From Archivesica marissinica (lineage: Eukaryota; Mollusca; Bivalvia; Venerida; Vesicomyidae): a stretch of 64,000 bases of DNA. The stretch lies in contig CM026387.1 of the NCBI GenBank assembly GCA_014843695.1, positions 74,551,791-74,615,790 of the forward strand, read 5' to 3'. Position numbers and translations under genes: made by a program. Within the stretch, counting starts at the first letter, position 1; each line of letters begins with the position of its first letter. Shown here piece after piece: positions 1 through 9,927 of this stretch. The notes under the pieces are model-generated. The model saw nothing but the letters and a program-made list of their open reading frames with translations, was not told the origin of the DNA and made no database searches.

Positions 1-288
1 TAAGCACGACATTCTAGCGCCATCTAAGCACGACATTATAGCGCCATCTAAGCACGACATTCTAGCGCCATCTAAGCACGACATTATAGTGCCATCTAAG
101 CACGACATTCTAGCACCATCTAAGCACGACAGTCTAGCACCATCTAAGCACGACATTCTAGCACCATCTAAGCACGACATTCTAGCGCCATCTAAGCACG
201 ACATTCTAGCACCATCTAAGCACGACATTCTAGCGCCATCTAAGCACGACAGTCTAGCACCATCTAAGCACGACAGTCTAGCGCCATT
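1..288. repeat. 24-bp minisatellite, 12 units
   Basis: Twelve head-to-tail 24-bp units beginning taagcacgac and ending gccatc fill the left edge exactly from base 1, so the array probably continues outside the window. Units differ at a few fixed positions (attcta/attata/agtcta; gcgcc/gcacc). The period is a multiple of three, which produces a spurious 83-codon open frame. No function is seen. Confidence 0.95.
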
Positions 289-539
289 TAGTGCACGGTT
301 GCATCATTTCTATCATAACAATAAAAATGAAATTAAGTGAATGATCGATTAATATTTCACTAGCACCATCCGTGATAAAATGGTTTCAATTCGGTAAAAC
401 ATAATTTGATAATGCATGAAAAATCAAACAAATAACCTCTAAATGTTGTCTATTTTTAATAATGTATGTATGTTTTTGCGGAGGGGGGGTTAACGTATCG
501 TCAACAGCTTAGGTCATATGGCGACTATATAGCTATTAT
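289..539. other. AT-rich spacer, nothing recognised
   Basis: Unique AT-rich sequence between the 24-bp array and a decayed SINE. A short G run lies near 481. No coding or RNA signal is seen. Confidence 0.5.
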
Positions 540-713
540 TGGTGGAGGAAGACCCCGGGTGCCCCTTCGAGTAGTCACGACCGGACACCCGGATAGAACC
601 ACTGACATACCGCAAGCCAGCTGGCTAGCTTCCTCACGTGTAATACGATCCTATAGTGGTGAGGGAGAAGTGATTTGAAGTCAATAACCGTAACCGCTCG
701 GCCACAGATGCCC
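540..713 (-). mobile_element. Decayed tRNA-derived SINE
   Basis: On the minus strand the sequence opens at about 713 with gggcatctgtggccgagcgg, a Leu/Ser-type tRNA 5' half containing an A-box-like GTGGCCGAGCGGTTA. The expected B box (GGTTCGANTCC) is only weakly visible, as ggatcgtat near 640. The 3' border near 540 is a guess. Open frames in this stretch are not genes. Confidence 0.55.
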
Positions 714-844
714 TTCATTGTAAATATAATCCATCAATCAGATCTTAAATAACCCTTTTGAAGATCTGTCCATAATGAAGATATTATTTATATAAAATTA
801 TTATTTGTAAATTACCACCGCCCATTATGGATTACAAAACAGTA

Positions 845-1345
845 ACATAGAGGCTATTTAGTGTTTATTAGTGTAAGATAGGATTTGATTTCATCGAGTG
901 ATCACCGAACTTTTCGTTGATCACGAGATGAAATAAAATCCTATCTTACACAAATAAACACAAATCTTCTTTTTTATGATTTCTAATAATAATATAATAT
1001 AATTTTTGTTTTCAAATTGTATTCATTTTCACCGCCCTGTCTGGAGCCTCATTGCACTACGTGCAACAACCACACAACCACTTCTGTTAGTGTGAACGTC
1101 CGTAATAAGAAATAATTCCTGTATGATTATAAAGTTAATTTCTATTTGCTGTCAAAATTAAAAACTAACAGACAAAACAAATTCATTAGAATATATAACT
1201 TAATAATTAACTGTTCATGATAGTCAGAAAATAGCTCAAATACAAAAGTAGATCTAACCGCGAAGGAATACGAAACGCAACCGCTTGATGAGAAAATGTC
1301 ATTGTTCACTGGCGTTTTCTTTCATTGGAAAGCATAAACGAAATT
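845..1345 (+). repeat. Dispersed repeat, copy 1 (hairpin head)
   Basis: This block reappears in the same orientation at 54112-54715 with many shared runs, for example the stretch containing gagcctcattgcact, gttagtgtgaacgtccgt and aattaactgttcatgatagt. Both copies open with an inverted repeat. Copy 2 carries insertions and deletions relative to this one. No coding frame is shared, so this is a decayed interspersed element of unknown class. Confidence 0.75.
861..961. repeat. Near-perfect 45-bp-arm hairpin
   Basis: The arms 861-906 and 916-961 are inverted copies with only a few mismatches, starting gtgtttatta and ending aataaacac, around a short loop (cgaacttttc). This is the head of dispersed repeat copy 1. 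A more degraded version heads copy 2 at about 54118-54202. It could be a small foldback element or the terminal hairpin of a larger one. Confidence 0.85.
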
Positions 1346-2099
1346 GCTATACCCAACACTGGGATAACAAAGCATATACATGGTGGTTTCAGTTTTCTAT
1401 TTGCAGAAATACGATAAATGCTTTCAATACTTACTCGGTGTCGTCCATTCACACATATAGTCAATATCAACATCATAAGGACTAAACAACGATATGAAGT
1501 GTTGAAACAGTTCGCTGTGATCGTCACTGGTGTTCATGCAGGTATCCATCTGAGTCTTGATGCACGAGAAAATCCTACGCCCATCATTACTGTGCGGAAA
1601 TAGACGACATAAACTGGCATTTAAAAACACAAACCTGGATACAATGAGTGTTTAGTCTATTTCATCAGCAATGAGGTCTCGAGAGGTATTAATAAAAGTT
1701 GTAATCGACTTGTCGTAATCGAGCTAAAATAAATGTGTATAAACTAAATGTATTTTGTTTGACATGAATCACGCATCCTTTACGTCAAGGTAAATGTACA
1801 CTACTCTATTGTTTGTCCTGGGTAGATATATATTGGTTTCATTTAAAAAAGTATATTTATTATTAGTTATAGTGAAAATTTAAATAGCGAATGAACAGCT
1901 AAACAATATAAATAACCTGGAATATTATACTATTATAGTAAATGCTACAATATAGCAATATTTAAAATGTGAGTAATTACTGTACACGTATGCATACTAT
2001 ATGTAAAATATGATCATGAATACGTATAACCTTCTCCAAATTTGAACAACTCTATATTTCTTTATGTTTGATATCTATGTATAAATAAACTTCCAACTT
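1346..2099. other. AT-rich spacer, nothing recognised
   Basis: Short open frames on both strands around 1306-1630 have no recognisable domain and overlap each other, so I do not call a gene. The remainder is AT-rich without tandem structure. Confidence 0.4.
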
Positions 2100-2202
2100 T
2101 GAACGATCAAAGATCGGCCACATCCATTTCAGAGGGGTGGAAGCTTTCGTCTAACATTAGTATAATAAAATACAAACATCGCAAAATCAATGAACATGAC
2201 AC

Positions 2203-2330
2203 GTGGCCGAACGGTAACGACGGAGGAATACAGATACAATATCTTGTGATATATTTTGTAGTTGCGAGTTCAAATCTCATTGGATGTATTATTACTAGTT
2301 TGTTTTTTTCAAATTTATATTTTATATAAA
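2203..2330 (+). mobile_element. tRNA-like SINE fragment
   Basis: The segment has an A-box-like gtggccgaacggtaacg at about 2204 and a B-box-like gagttcaaatctc about 65 bases later, the Leu/Ser-type spacing with a long variable region. The acceptor stem does not close, so this is SINE-like or a decayed tRNA pseudogene rather than a working tRNA. Confidence 0.4.
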
Positions 2331-2433
2331 GTGAATTGTTTGTATTTTTCTCCTTTTTTTGATTTTTTTCTCATAATTTAATTTTCAACTTTATTTCATT
2401 TCAAGCAATTACAGTTACAGTTCATTCACAGTA

Positions 2434-2673
2434 TCAATCAGTATCTTCGCTGGCTGTCTCTGTATCCGAGCCGCTGTCCCCATCGCTGTTAGAAGTGAGG
2501 TCAATAGTAAATGAATCTATGGCTTGGTTTGATTTAGCGCCACGAATCTATGGCTTGGTTTGATTTAGCGCCACCTGCAATCCAGACTCCTTCTCCTTCG
2601 TACAAAATGCATGTACATTTTTAACAATTTCTCTAGCATCACAGCTATAACTATGTCGTGTTTGCTTGCTCAT
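2434..2673 (-). pseudogene. Transposase remnant: N and C termini fused
   Basis: The minus-strand frame starts with ATG at 2673 and reads MSKQTRHSYSCDAREIVKNV followed by HAFCTKEKESG, a start that resembles the N-terminal helix-turn-helix region of invertebrate DDE-type transposases (the REIV.NV..F...EKE pattern). It meets a TAG after about 41 codons. In another frame, ending with TGA at 2434-2436, a short acidic tail rich in S, D, E and T resembles the C terminus of the same kind of protein. The catalytic core is missing. At the junction a roughly 32-bp stretch beginning gaatctatggcttgg occurs twice in tandem (from about 2511 and 2543). The family assignment is from memory of the pattern and is tentative. 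Confidence 0.5.
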
Positions 2674-2814
2674 TGTGTACTGAATATGACTGGTATGTGT
2701 AAAAATGCACGTATATAGCCACATAGCGTGTGTGTTTTAAATGTTTCACGACTATTTAGTGCATAAAATAAATCAATGATAATTAAATATTTTAATAAAA
2801 AGTTTGTTCCAAAG

Positions 2815-2890
2815 TAGGGCTCGAACCCACACTCCACAATACCACTAAATCTTAAACTAAACGGTCTAACTGTCACAGCCAAGTATGATG
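2815..2890 (-). mobile_element. tRNA-like fragment with B box
   Basis: On the minus strand a consensus B box, gggttcgagccc, lies at about 2818-2830. An upstream A-box-like tggctgtgacagttagaccg is weak. It lies within the deleted DNA transposon. A decayed SINE head is the likeliest reading. Confidence 0.4.
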
Positions 2891-3186
2891 TATATACATG
2901 ACTGTTGTAATGTTTTATGATATAAACCAAATTTCCAATACACTAAAATATTAACAACCCTATTATTGTGTATGAAATGAACCTGTCTGATCTTTGATCG
3001 TTCAGACCTGGTTGTTTGACTATACATTGTACAAGTATTTATATAATTTATGCTATTATCACTGTTTGCCATAAAGTATGCATGTATATGTCCTCATGGG
3101 CTTTTGAGATATTGGAATTCAGAAATAAAATATCAAAATATCAAATATATTTCGGAAAGACCCGTATTAACAATAGAAATCTCGTG

Positions 3187-3486
3187 GGCAGGTCTACTTG
3201 TGCACGTGGACAGGTCTACTTGTGCACGTGGACAGGTCTACTTATGCACGTGGACAGGTCTACTTGTGCACGTGGACAGGTCTACTTGTGCACGTGGACA
3301 GGTCTACGTGTGCACGTGGACAGGTCTACTTGTGCACGTGGACAGGTCTAATTGTGCACGTGGACAGGTCTACTTGTGCACGTGGACAGGTCTACTTGTG
3401 CACGTGGACAGGTCTACGTGTGCACGTGGACAGTGGACAGGTCTACTTGTGCACGTGGACAGGTCTAATTGTGCACGTGGACAGGT
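3187..3486 (+). repeat. 22-bp minisatellite with CACGTG in each unit
   Basis: About 13 to 14 units of 22 bp, read as ggtctacttgtgcacgtgg plus aca, with variants acttat, acgtgt and aattgt. One partial unit (cagtggacag) breaks phase near 3430. Each unit carries the palindrome CACGTG. Because 22 is not a multiple of three, three overlapping spurious frames arise. Confidence 0.95.
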
Positions 3487-3867
3487 CTGATATTCTGATT
3501 ATGATTCACGCACGTAATGGGTGTGTAGGCCTATATCGGATATTGACCTAGCCTTCGGTGTTTCTGAAAAAGAAAGATCACTGCATGTGCATGGACCACA
3601 TTGAGCTTCGTAGCACGTACACAGGTCTTTCCTTTACAGAAACACTTCCTGCTCGGCATATAGCCTTAGCATACCGTCTTGTGTGAAATATTAGTTTAAT
3701 CTTATTAAGCGACGCTATCTATCTCAATACATTGAGCATTGAATTATTTAAATCATGAAGGCTGAATTCAGTAGTTAGATATAACTGCATAGCTTAAATA
3801 TCACTTAAACATTAATTGATGTTACCCATACCCGTAATCATAGCTTCATGCATCGCACTCAGTGGTA
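3487..3867. other. Spacer, nothing recognised
   Basis: Unique sequence between the 22-bp array and the tail of LINE C. No coding, RNA or repeat signal was identified. Confidence 0.4.
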
Positions 3868-4505
3868 TATATATTTATTTATGTATTTATGTCTCATCAA
3901 TGTACAACAATAACAGAACAACATTAAAATAATACATGGAATAGTACATTGCCACTCATAAATGAGTTACAAGAGACGGTATTTATCAAAGTATAAAACA
4001 CATCACATTATGCAGTTGTAATAATATAGCATGATATAACACATGTATATACATACATGTATTTGTAAACAACACATGATAAATCTGAATAGCCTACGCT
4101 AATCTAACCTAAACTAAGCTTACAATCAAAATGATATCATAAAATGCTGATGATTGTATGAGAGCACTATTGCGCATATTAAAAAATGTTTTGAAAAAGC
4201 AAATATCAACTCTGATCAGATCAGAATTGAACTGATTAGCATAGACTATTCAGATGGTATTAAACATACATTGGATTATTAAGAAAAATTGAAGCATTAT
4301 GTACAAAGGTAACAATAACGTCTTTGTAGAATATTAAAACAGGTTTTCACACTTAATCTCATAATTTCTGCGTTGGAAAATATAAATATTAGCTTATCAT
4401 TTGGAGAAAGAGCAGCAAAGTGAAAGTTCATCTGTGTTGCTTTCTTAAATAGGATTCGTCTTAAATCTTAATACAGCATACATTCCAAAATCACATGGGC
4501 CTCAG
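3868..4505 (-). pseudogene. LINE C, 3' part (ORF2 C-terminus and 3' UTR)
   Basis: On the minus strand the frame from 4505 to the TAA at 4297-4299 reads AHVILECMLY, one stop, then DLRRILFKKATQMNFHF and onward to LQRRYCYLCT. This matches in pattern the end of LINE B (HFILTC, LRKRYITKRF). The region below 4297 is 3' UTR, ending near 3868 in an A/T-rich tail with AAAT-type repeats. The 5' continuation lies on the far side of the TIR element at 9922-10270, so the two pieces were one LINE before the insertion. Confidence 0.75.
4500..4505. repeat. Target-site duplication CCTCAG, left
   Basis: CCTCAG directly precedes the TIR terminus AGTAGTACGGGCG and recurs at 9922-9927 just after the other terminus. 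Joining the flanks over one copy restores the LINE C reading frame. Confidence 0.85.
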
Positions 4506-4761
4506 AGTAGTACGGGCGTCTCTTTGCTTTTTTCTATTTATAGTAACTCATTTGCATATAAGGTAATATAAAGTAGGTCACGCGCGTGCGCGTTTATTTT
4601 TAGTCTATTGATGACGTATCGCGCAACTACCGATCTCTTTGCTTTGTTGGTATACGCGTCACTATAGAGCCTATTGATAATAGCTTTATAAATAGCGATC
4701 GCGTACCATTCTATAAATATCGACTACGAACCGATCAATAAATAACGATTACGAACGCTTC

Positions 4762-4841
4762 TATAAATATAGACAGTTTACAACGGACTTAGTCCTCAAT
4801 CGTTTCATAAGCTTCACGAACTTCAACCATGCTGTCAACGG
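4762..4841 (+). promoter_or_regulatory. Putative promoter and mini-exon, left TIR
   Basis: TATAAATA at 4762-4769 is followed about 60 bases later by ATG at 4829 in the context caaccATGc. After four codons (MLST) and one further base comes a consensus splice donor, G|GTAAGT, at 4841/4842. The same arrangement is mirrored in the right TIR. Spacing suits a TATA-driven transcript starting near 4795. No matching acceptor or downstream exon was identified, so function is inferred only. Confidence 0.35.
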
Positions 4842-5696
4842 GTAAGTTCATTATATTATTCAAACTCGGCGTACGTTTTTATCGAGTAAGAAATCCTAAT
4901 TATACGCTATATACAAACTTAACCTATGTACTTTAGCGAAAATGAATAATATATATCTTATCTCGTTACGTATAATTCCATAAAAACGCGATAAATTATT
5001 AATAATCCGTAATGTACGTTTTAGAGGGGCATGTCACTAGACAACTCATAGCCATAGCGTATATGAAACACGAATAAAGTACACGTATTTTATAGTATTG
5101 AGTGATACAACGATTAATATAAATGTCTAATACGTGGTGTTCCATGTCCTGTAACATAATTAACTGAATCCAAGCGGTATGAGGTATGCCTGTCTGCTTG
5201 CATGTTTGTCAGTTGGCCCTAAATAATCTTATCTAGAAATGCGAGAGACATGTTTAATCATCACGAACGCAGTATGTACACAAACTGACACAGGTCATTA
5301 TAAATAGCTCGAGTCCAATTGTTTCATGATTCTAAACAAATCGAAGTAATTAATACGTTTACATATCACGGTTGCTTTCACCTGTCAATGCCAGCCGTTA
5401 AAAGCTAAAGGTAAGACGGGTTAATTACCCAACAACATTTCTCTAAGCTACAACTAGCGGATTAACTGATAAGCCCAGAGTGCGTACATAACTTAATCGG
5501 GAGGTCATCAGCAGCTAATTGGTCCTAATTGATGCGGAGATATCCCAATGATGTCGAAGACAGGGCTGATTCATTAATGGACAATATTTTATTAACACCC
5601 AAACAAGATTGTCTTTAAGACGTATCTGCAAATAATTAAAATCGCTTTCGTTCGCTAAATGTATGTACTTGCCGTGGGGAATTCTTGTAATCACTG

Positions 5697-5790
5697 CCTA
5701 CCTGCCTGCCTGCCTGTCCGCCCGCCCGCCCGTCCGTCCGTCCGTCCGTCCGTCCGTCCGTCCGTCTGGCGGTCTGGCAGTCTGTCTGTC
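5697..5790 (+). repeat. CCTG/CCGT/CTGT microsatellite
   Basis: Runs of cctg, ccgc, ccgt and ctgt tetranucleotides lie in the left TIR. The homologous place in the right arm (about 8620-8725) has a different number and order of units, with more cggg. Overlapping frames here are artefacts. Confidence 0.9.
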
Positions 5791-6161
5791 TGTCGGTGGA
5801 GCATCTTCTGCCTTGTGCACTGTCCTCCAAAACAACGGCTTTGATGTTTTCATGATGGATATGTAATGGTCATTTAGCGTGCATATGTCGCATTATGTTC
5901 GAATTATAAGATGTACATGTATGTAAATGCTGTATGTAGGCCTACAGCGGTACTCAAATCAATCTAAAAACAGCAACAATTATGGGGCGACGTTTCGCTA
6001 TTTCTTTAGTATTTATACGGATATCCATAATTCGATTATTAGATATAGGGGTAGCGCCGCGTACGAACTACGCTATTTATAGTGGAGCTAAAAGACTTGG
6101 CCTACGAATCTGACGTCATCAATTTTTCGGATCGGCGTTAGAGCGTAGAAATCTGTATAAA

Positions 6162-6790
6162 TCGACGTAGCTCGGCGAGACCTATCCGACGATATATTTC
6201 CTTTATTTATACGGCGAGTAGTTTTCGAGATATAGAGGTTTAAAGAATTTATATATCCTTAAAGTCCATATATTGAAAATGAAAAAAATATTTAAACGTA
6301 ACTATACTTTAGTTCTAATATACGCGTATCGTCGTCACGAGTCCGACGCTACCCTTCATTTTGATCTATCATTATTCGATATATCTATAATACTGATTAT
6401 CTCCCTTTAATCGTAAATAAGTTTGAAGAAAAATGAACTTTCGAGGAAACTGGCCGTGTTTGGTATAGTCGGAAAGAGCTCGGCGATACCGATACGACGA
6501 TATCTTTCCTTTATTAATACGTCGAGTAGTTTTCGAGATATAGAGGTTTAAATATGTTATATACCCTTAAAGTCCCATAATTGAAAATGAAAACATATTT
6601 AAATGGAAGTAATGTTACTATACGTTAGTTCTAATATACGCGTATCGTCGTCACGAGTCCGACGCTACCCTTCATTTTGATCTTTCGATATATCTCTATA
6701 ATACTGATTATCTCCCTTTAATCGTAAATAAGTTTGAAGAAAAATGAACTTTCGAGGAAACTGGCCGTGTTTGGTATCGTCGGAAAGATC
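6162..6790. repeat. Tandem duplication of about 310 bp
   Basis: Two adjacent copies (about 6162-6475 and 6476-6790) share long runs such as gtagttttcgagatatagag, acgcgtatcgtcgtcacgag and gaggaaactggccgtgtttg. The copies differ by small indels. This is the first part of the loop between the TIRs. No coding frame survives across it. Confidence 0.85.
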
Positions 6791-7346
6791 TCGAAGAGAC
6801 AATGACGAATCCGCGACTCAATTAATGGTCCGACCTCATACCGGAAGTAGTGATCCGAAAAACCGTAAGTACCGATATAAATTCGTTATATAAGCTTTAT
6901 TATAGGTCCTATCTATCCGGGGGTTTCGATAATCGTACTAAACGAGTATACGTTCAGCGCCTACGATTTTCAAAATGGAGGATAAAAATGGCGGGAAAAC
7001 ACTATCTCGCTTATTAATGATCCATTCGACTCGGTGTGTGTCGCTCCATTTATGTCCGTATCTACCCTTAATTCTAATTACGTAGCTAATGTCCGTACAC
7101 AATTACCTCCCTCTACACATTCTCATTATACCGATAAAATGATTATATTTATTATCGTCATTTCGATCGTAAGATGTTGATATTATATAATTCGTATAGG
7201 TACCTAAATATCCTTACACTTTGGCATACGATAAGTCGCAAAGGACTGAGCGTGTTTATAGTTTCCGGAATATTGCATCAGTCAGTCGTTGGCGTCACGA
7301 AATCATGTCCAGACACGTATAGACCTATCCTATAAATGACCTACGT

Positions 7347-7580
7347 TACTATAAATAGAAAACTAGTTGGAACGGGCTATTTATATTCATCCAATCAGAA
7401 CGTATTGCTATAAATAATAATGACATACGTTACTATAAATAGAAAACTAGTTAGAACCGGTATTGCTATTTTTATTTATCCGAGGAGAACGTATTGCTAT
7501 AAATAACAATTACCTACGTTACTATAAATAGAAAACTAGTTAGAGCCGGTATTGCTATTTTTATTTATCCAATGACGTTA
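7347..7580. repeat. Three imperfect units of about 80 bp
   Basis: Each unit contains tactataaatagaaaactag followed by an A/T stretch and tatttatcc or tattcatcc. Each carries CTATAAATAG, also seen in the TIRs. Confidence 0.75.
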
Positions 7581-7654
7581 TAACCGACCAACCAGAATCC
7601 AGGATAGTGACGTACGTTACTAAAACTAATCGACCGATGAAACGAGAGAACGTA

Positions 7655-8305
7655 GTATATTCTACATTCATTACTACAAGATCTACACACTATTTCACCA
7701 TATATACATTCATTACTACAAGATATACACGCTGTCTCACGATATCTACATACATTACTACAATATATACACACTATATCACCATATCTACATATATTAC
7801 AACAATATATATCCACTATCTCACCATATCTACATACATTACTACAAGATATACACGCTGTCTCACCATATATACATACATTACTACAATATATACACAC
7901 TATATCACCATATCTACATATATTACAACAATATATAACCACTATCTCACCATATCTACATACATTTCTACAAGATATACACACTATCTCACCATATATA
8001 CATACATGGCTACTAAATGTACACACTATCTCACCATATTTACATTCATTACTACAAGATCTACACACTATATCACCATATCTACATACATTCCTACAAG
8101 ATATACCCACTATCGCACCATATTTACATACATTACTACAATAACTACACACTGTTTCACCATATCTACATACATTTCTACAAGATATACACACTATCTC
8201 ACCATATCTACATACATTACTACAAGATGTACACACTATCTCACCATATCTACGTACATTACTACAAGATATACACACTATATCACCATATCTACATATA
8301 TTACT
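7655..8305. repeat. 42-bp minisatellite in the element loop
   Basis: About 15 units of 42 bp built from tctacatacattactacaag and atatacacactatctcacca. Since 42 is a multiple of three and the unit lacks stops in several frames, both strands show 237-codon frames; these are artefacts. The array abuts the inner end of the right TIR. Confidence 0.9.
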
Positions 8306-8619
8306 ACGTCAGATTCGTAGGCCAAGTCTTTTAGCTCCAATATAAATAGCGTAGTTCGTACGCGGCGCTACCCCTATATCTAATAATCGAATTATGGATA
8401 TCCGTATAAATACTAAAGAAATAGCGAAACGTCGCCCCATAATTGTTGCTGTTTTTAGATTGATTTGAGTACCGCTGTAGGCCTACATACAGCATTTACA
8501 TACATGTACATCTTATAATTCATACATAATGCGACATATGCACGCTAAATGACCATTACATATCCATCATGAAAACATCAAAGCCGTTGTTTTGGAGGAC
8601 AGTGCACAAGGCAGAAGAT

Positions 8620-8725
8620 GCTCCACCGACAGACAGACAACCGCCAGACCGCCAGACGGACGGACGGGTGGGCGGGATGGCGGGCGGGCGGGCGGGCGGG
8701 CAACCGGGCGGGCAGGCAGTCAGGT
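8620..8725 (-). repeat. GGCG/GACG microsatellite, right TIR
   Basis: Counterpart of 5697-5790, here with more gcgg/cggg units. This difference between otherwise nearly identical arms is a good marker of independent slippage. Confidence 0.85.
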
Positions 8726-9585
8726 AGGCAGTGATTACAAGAATTCCCCACGGCAAGTACGCATACATTTAGCGAACGAAAGCGATTTTAATTATTTGCA
8801 GATACGTCTTAAAGACAATCTTGTTTGGGTGTTAATAAAATATTGTCCATTAATGAATCAGCCCTGTCTTCAACATCATTGGGATATCTCCGCATCAATT
8901 AGGACCAATTAGCTGCTGATGACCTCCCGATTAAGTTATGTACGCACTCTGGGCTTATCAGTTAATCCGCTAGTTGTAGCTTAGAGAAATGTTGTTGGGT
9001 AATTAACCCGTCTTACCTTTAGCTTTTAACGGCTGGCATTGACAGGTGAAAGCAACCGTGATATGTAAACGTATTAATTACTTCGATTTGTTTAGAATCA
9101 TGAAACAATTGGACTCGAGCTATTTATAATTACCTGTGTCAGTTTGTGTACATACTGCGTTCGTGATGATTAAACATTTCTCTCGCATTTCTAGATAAGA
9201 TTATTTAGGGCCAACTGACAAACATGCAAGCAGACAGGCATACCTCATACCGCTTGGATTCAGTTAATTATGTTACAGGACATGGAACACCACGTATTAG
9301 ACATTTATATTAATCGTTGTAGCACTCTATACCATAAAATACGTGTACTTTATTCGTGTTTCATATACGCTATGGCTATGAGTTGTCTAGTGACATGCCC
9401 CTCTAAAACGTACATTACGGATTATTAATAATTTATCGCGTTTTTATGGAATTATACGTAACGAGATAAGATATATATTATTCATTTTCGCTAAAGTACA
9501 TAGGTTAAGTTTGTATATAGCGTATAATTAGGATTTCTTACTCGATAAAAACGTACGCCGAGTTTGAATAATATAATGAACTTAC

Positions 9586-9665
9586 CCGTTGATAGCATGG
9601 TTGAAGTTCGTGAAGCTTATGAAACGATTGAGGACTAAGTCCGTTGTAAACGGTCTATATTTATA
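9586..9665 (-). promoter_or_regulatory. Putative promoter and mini-exon, right TIR
   Basis: Mirror of the left TIR: TATAAATA on the minus strand at 9665-9658, ATG at 9598 in caaccATGc context, four codons (ATG CTA TCA ACG), and the donor G|GTAAGT at 9586/9585. One silent change (CTG to CTA) separates the two mini-exons. Both point inward. Confidence 0.35.
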
Positions 9666-9921
9666 GAAGCGTTCGTAATCGTTATTTATGGATCGGTTCG
9701 TAGTCGATATTTATAGAATGGTACGCGATCGCTATTTATAAAGCTATTATCAATAGGCTCTATAGTGACGCGTATACCAAAAAAGCAAAGAGATCGGTAG
9801 TTGCGCGATACGTCATCAATAGACTAAAAATAAACGCGCACGCGCGTGACCTACTTTATATTACCTTATATGCAAATGAGTTACTATAAATAGAAAAAAG
9901 CAAAGAGACGCCCGTACTACT

Positions 9922-9927
9922 CCTCAG
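9922..9927. repeat. Target-site duplication CCTCAG, right
   Basis: Second copy of the 6-bp duplication that flanks the TIR element. It lies within the LINE C coding sequence. Confidence 0.85.

Larger units (their letters stand above)
2100..3004 (-). mobile_element. Internally deleted DNA transposon with 16-bp TIRs
   Basis: A perfect 16-bp inverted repeat, TGAACGATCAAAGATC, lies at 2100-2115 and, reversed, at 2989-3004. Between them on the minus strand lie the first and last parts of a transposase-like reading frame (2434-2673). This suggests a non-autonomous derivative of a cut-and-paste transposon. No clear target-site duplication is visible at the outer borders, and two tRNA-like segments lie inside, so the borders are provisional. 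Confidence 0.5.
4506..6116 (+). repeat. Left terminal inverted repeat (1.6 kb)
   Basis: Matches 8306-9921 in reverse complement from the outermost base to the inner border at acgtcagattcg. The clearest differences are scattered substitutions, a short indel near the right arm's 9778 poly-A, and the composition of the CCTG/CCGT microsatellite. The arm is rich in TATAAATA and CTATTTATAG motifs. Confidence 0.9.
4506..9921. mobile_element. 5.4-kb TIR element, Polinton-like ends, no genes
   Basis: The element runs from AGTAGTACGGGCGTC to its inverse GACGCCCGTACTACT and is flanked by the direct repeat CCTCAG. Both terminal inverted repeats are about 1.6 kb (4506-6116 and 8306-9921) and nearly identical by eye. 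The centre is 2.2 kb of duplicated AT-rich sequence plus a 42-bp minisatellite. Termini of the AG...CT type, a 6-bp target duplication and long TIRs are known traits of Polinton/Maverick elements, but no polymerase, integrase, ATPase or capsid-like frame is present. I therefore call a non-autonomous element that may use Polinton machinery. Other superfamilies with 6-bp duplications cannot be excluded. Confidence 0.8.
8306..9921 (-). repeat. Right terminal inverted repeat (1.6 kb)
   Basis: Inverted copy of 4506-6116. It starts acgtcagattcgtaggccaa and ends at the terminus CCCGTACTACT, followed by the target duplication. Confidence 0.9.

Noticed and set aside
5636..5866. Small proteins in three frames rich in Arg/Pro/Gly
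   Set aside because: They read through the tetranucleotide microsatellite in the TIR; mirrored in the other arm.
7565..8320. 237-codon frames on both strands, Cys-rich on one of them
   Set aside because: Exactly opposed frames over the 42-bp minisatellite; the Cys pattern (C....C...) is simply the unit in translation.
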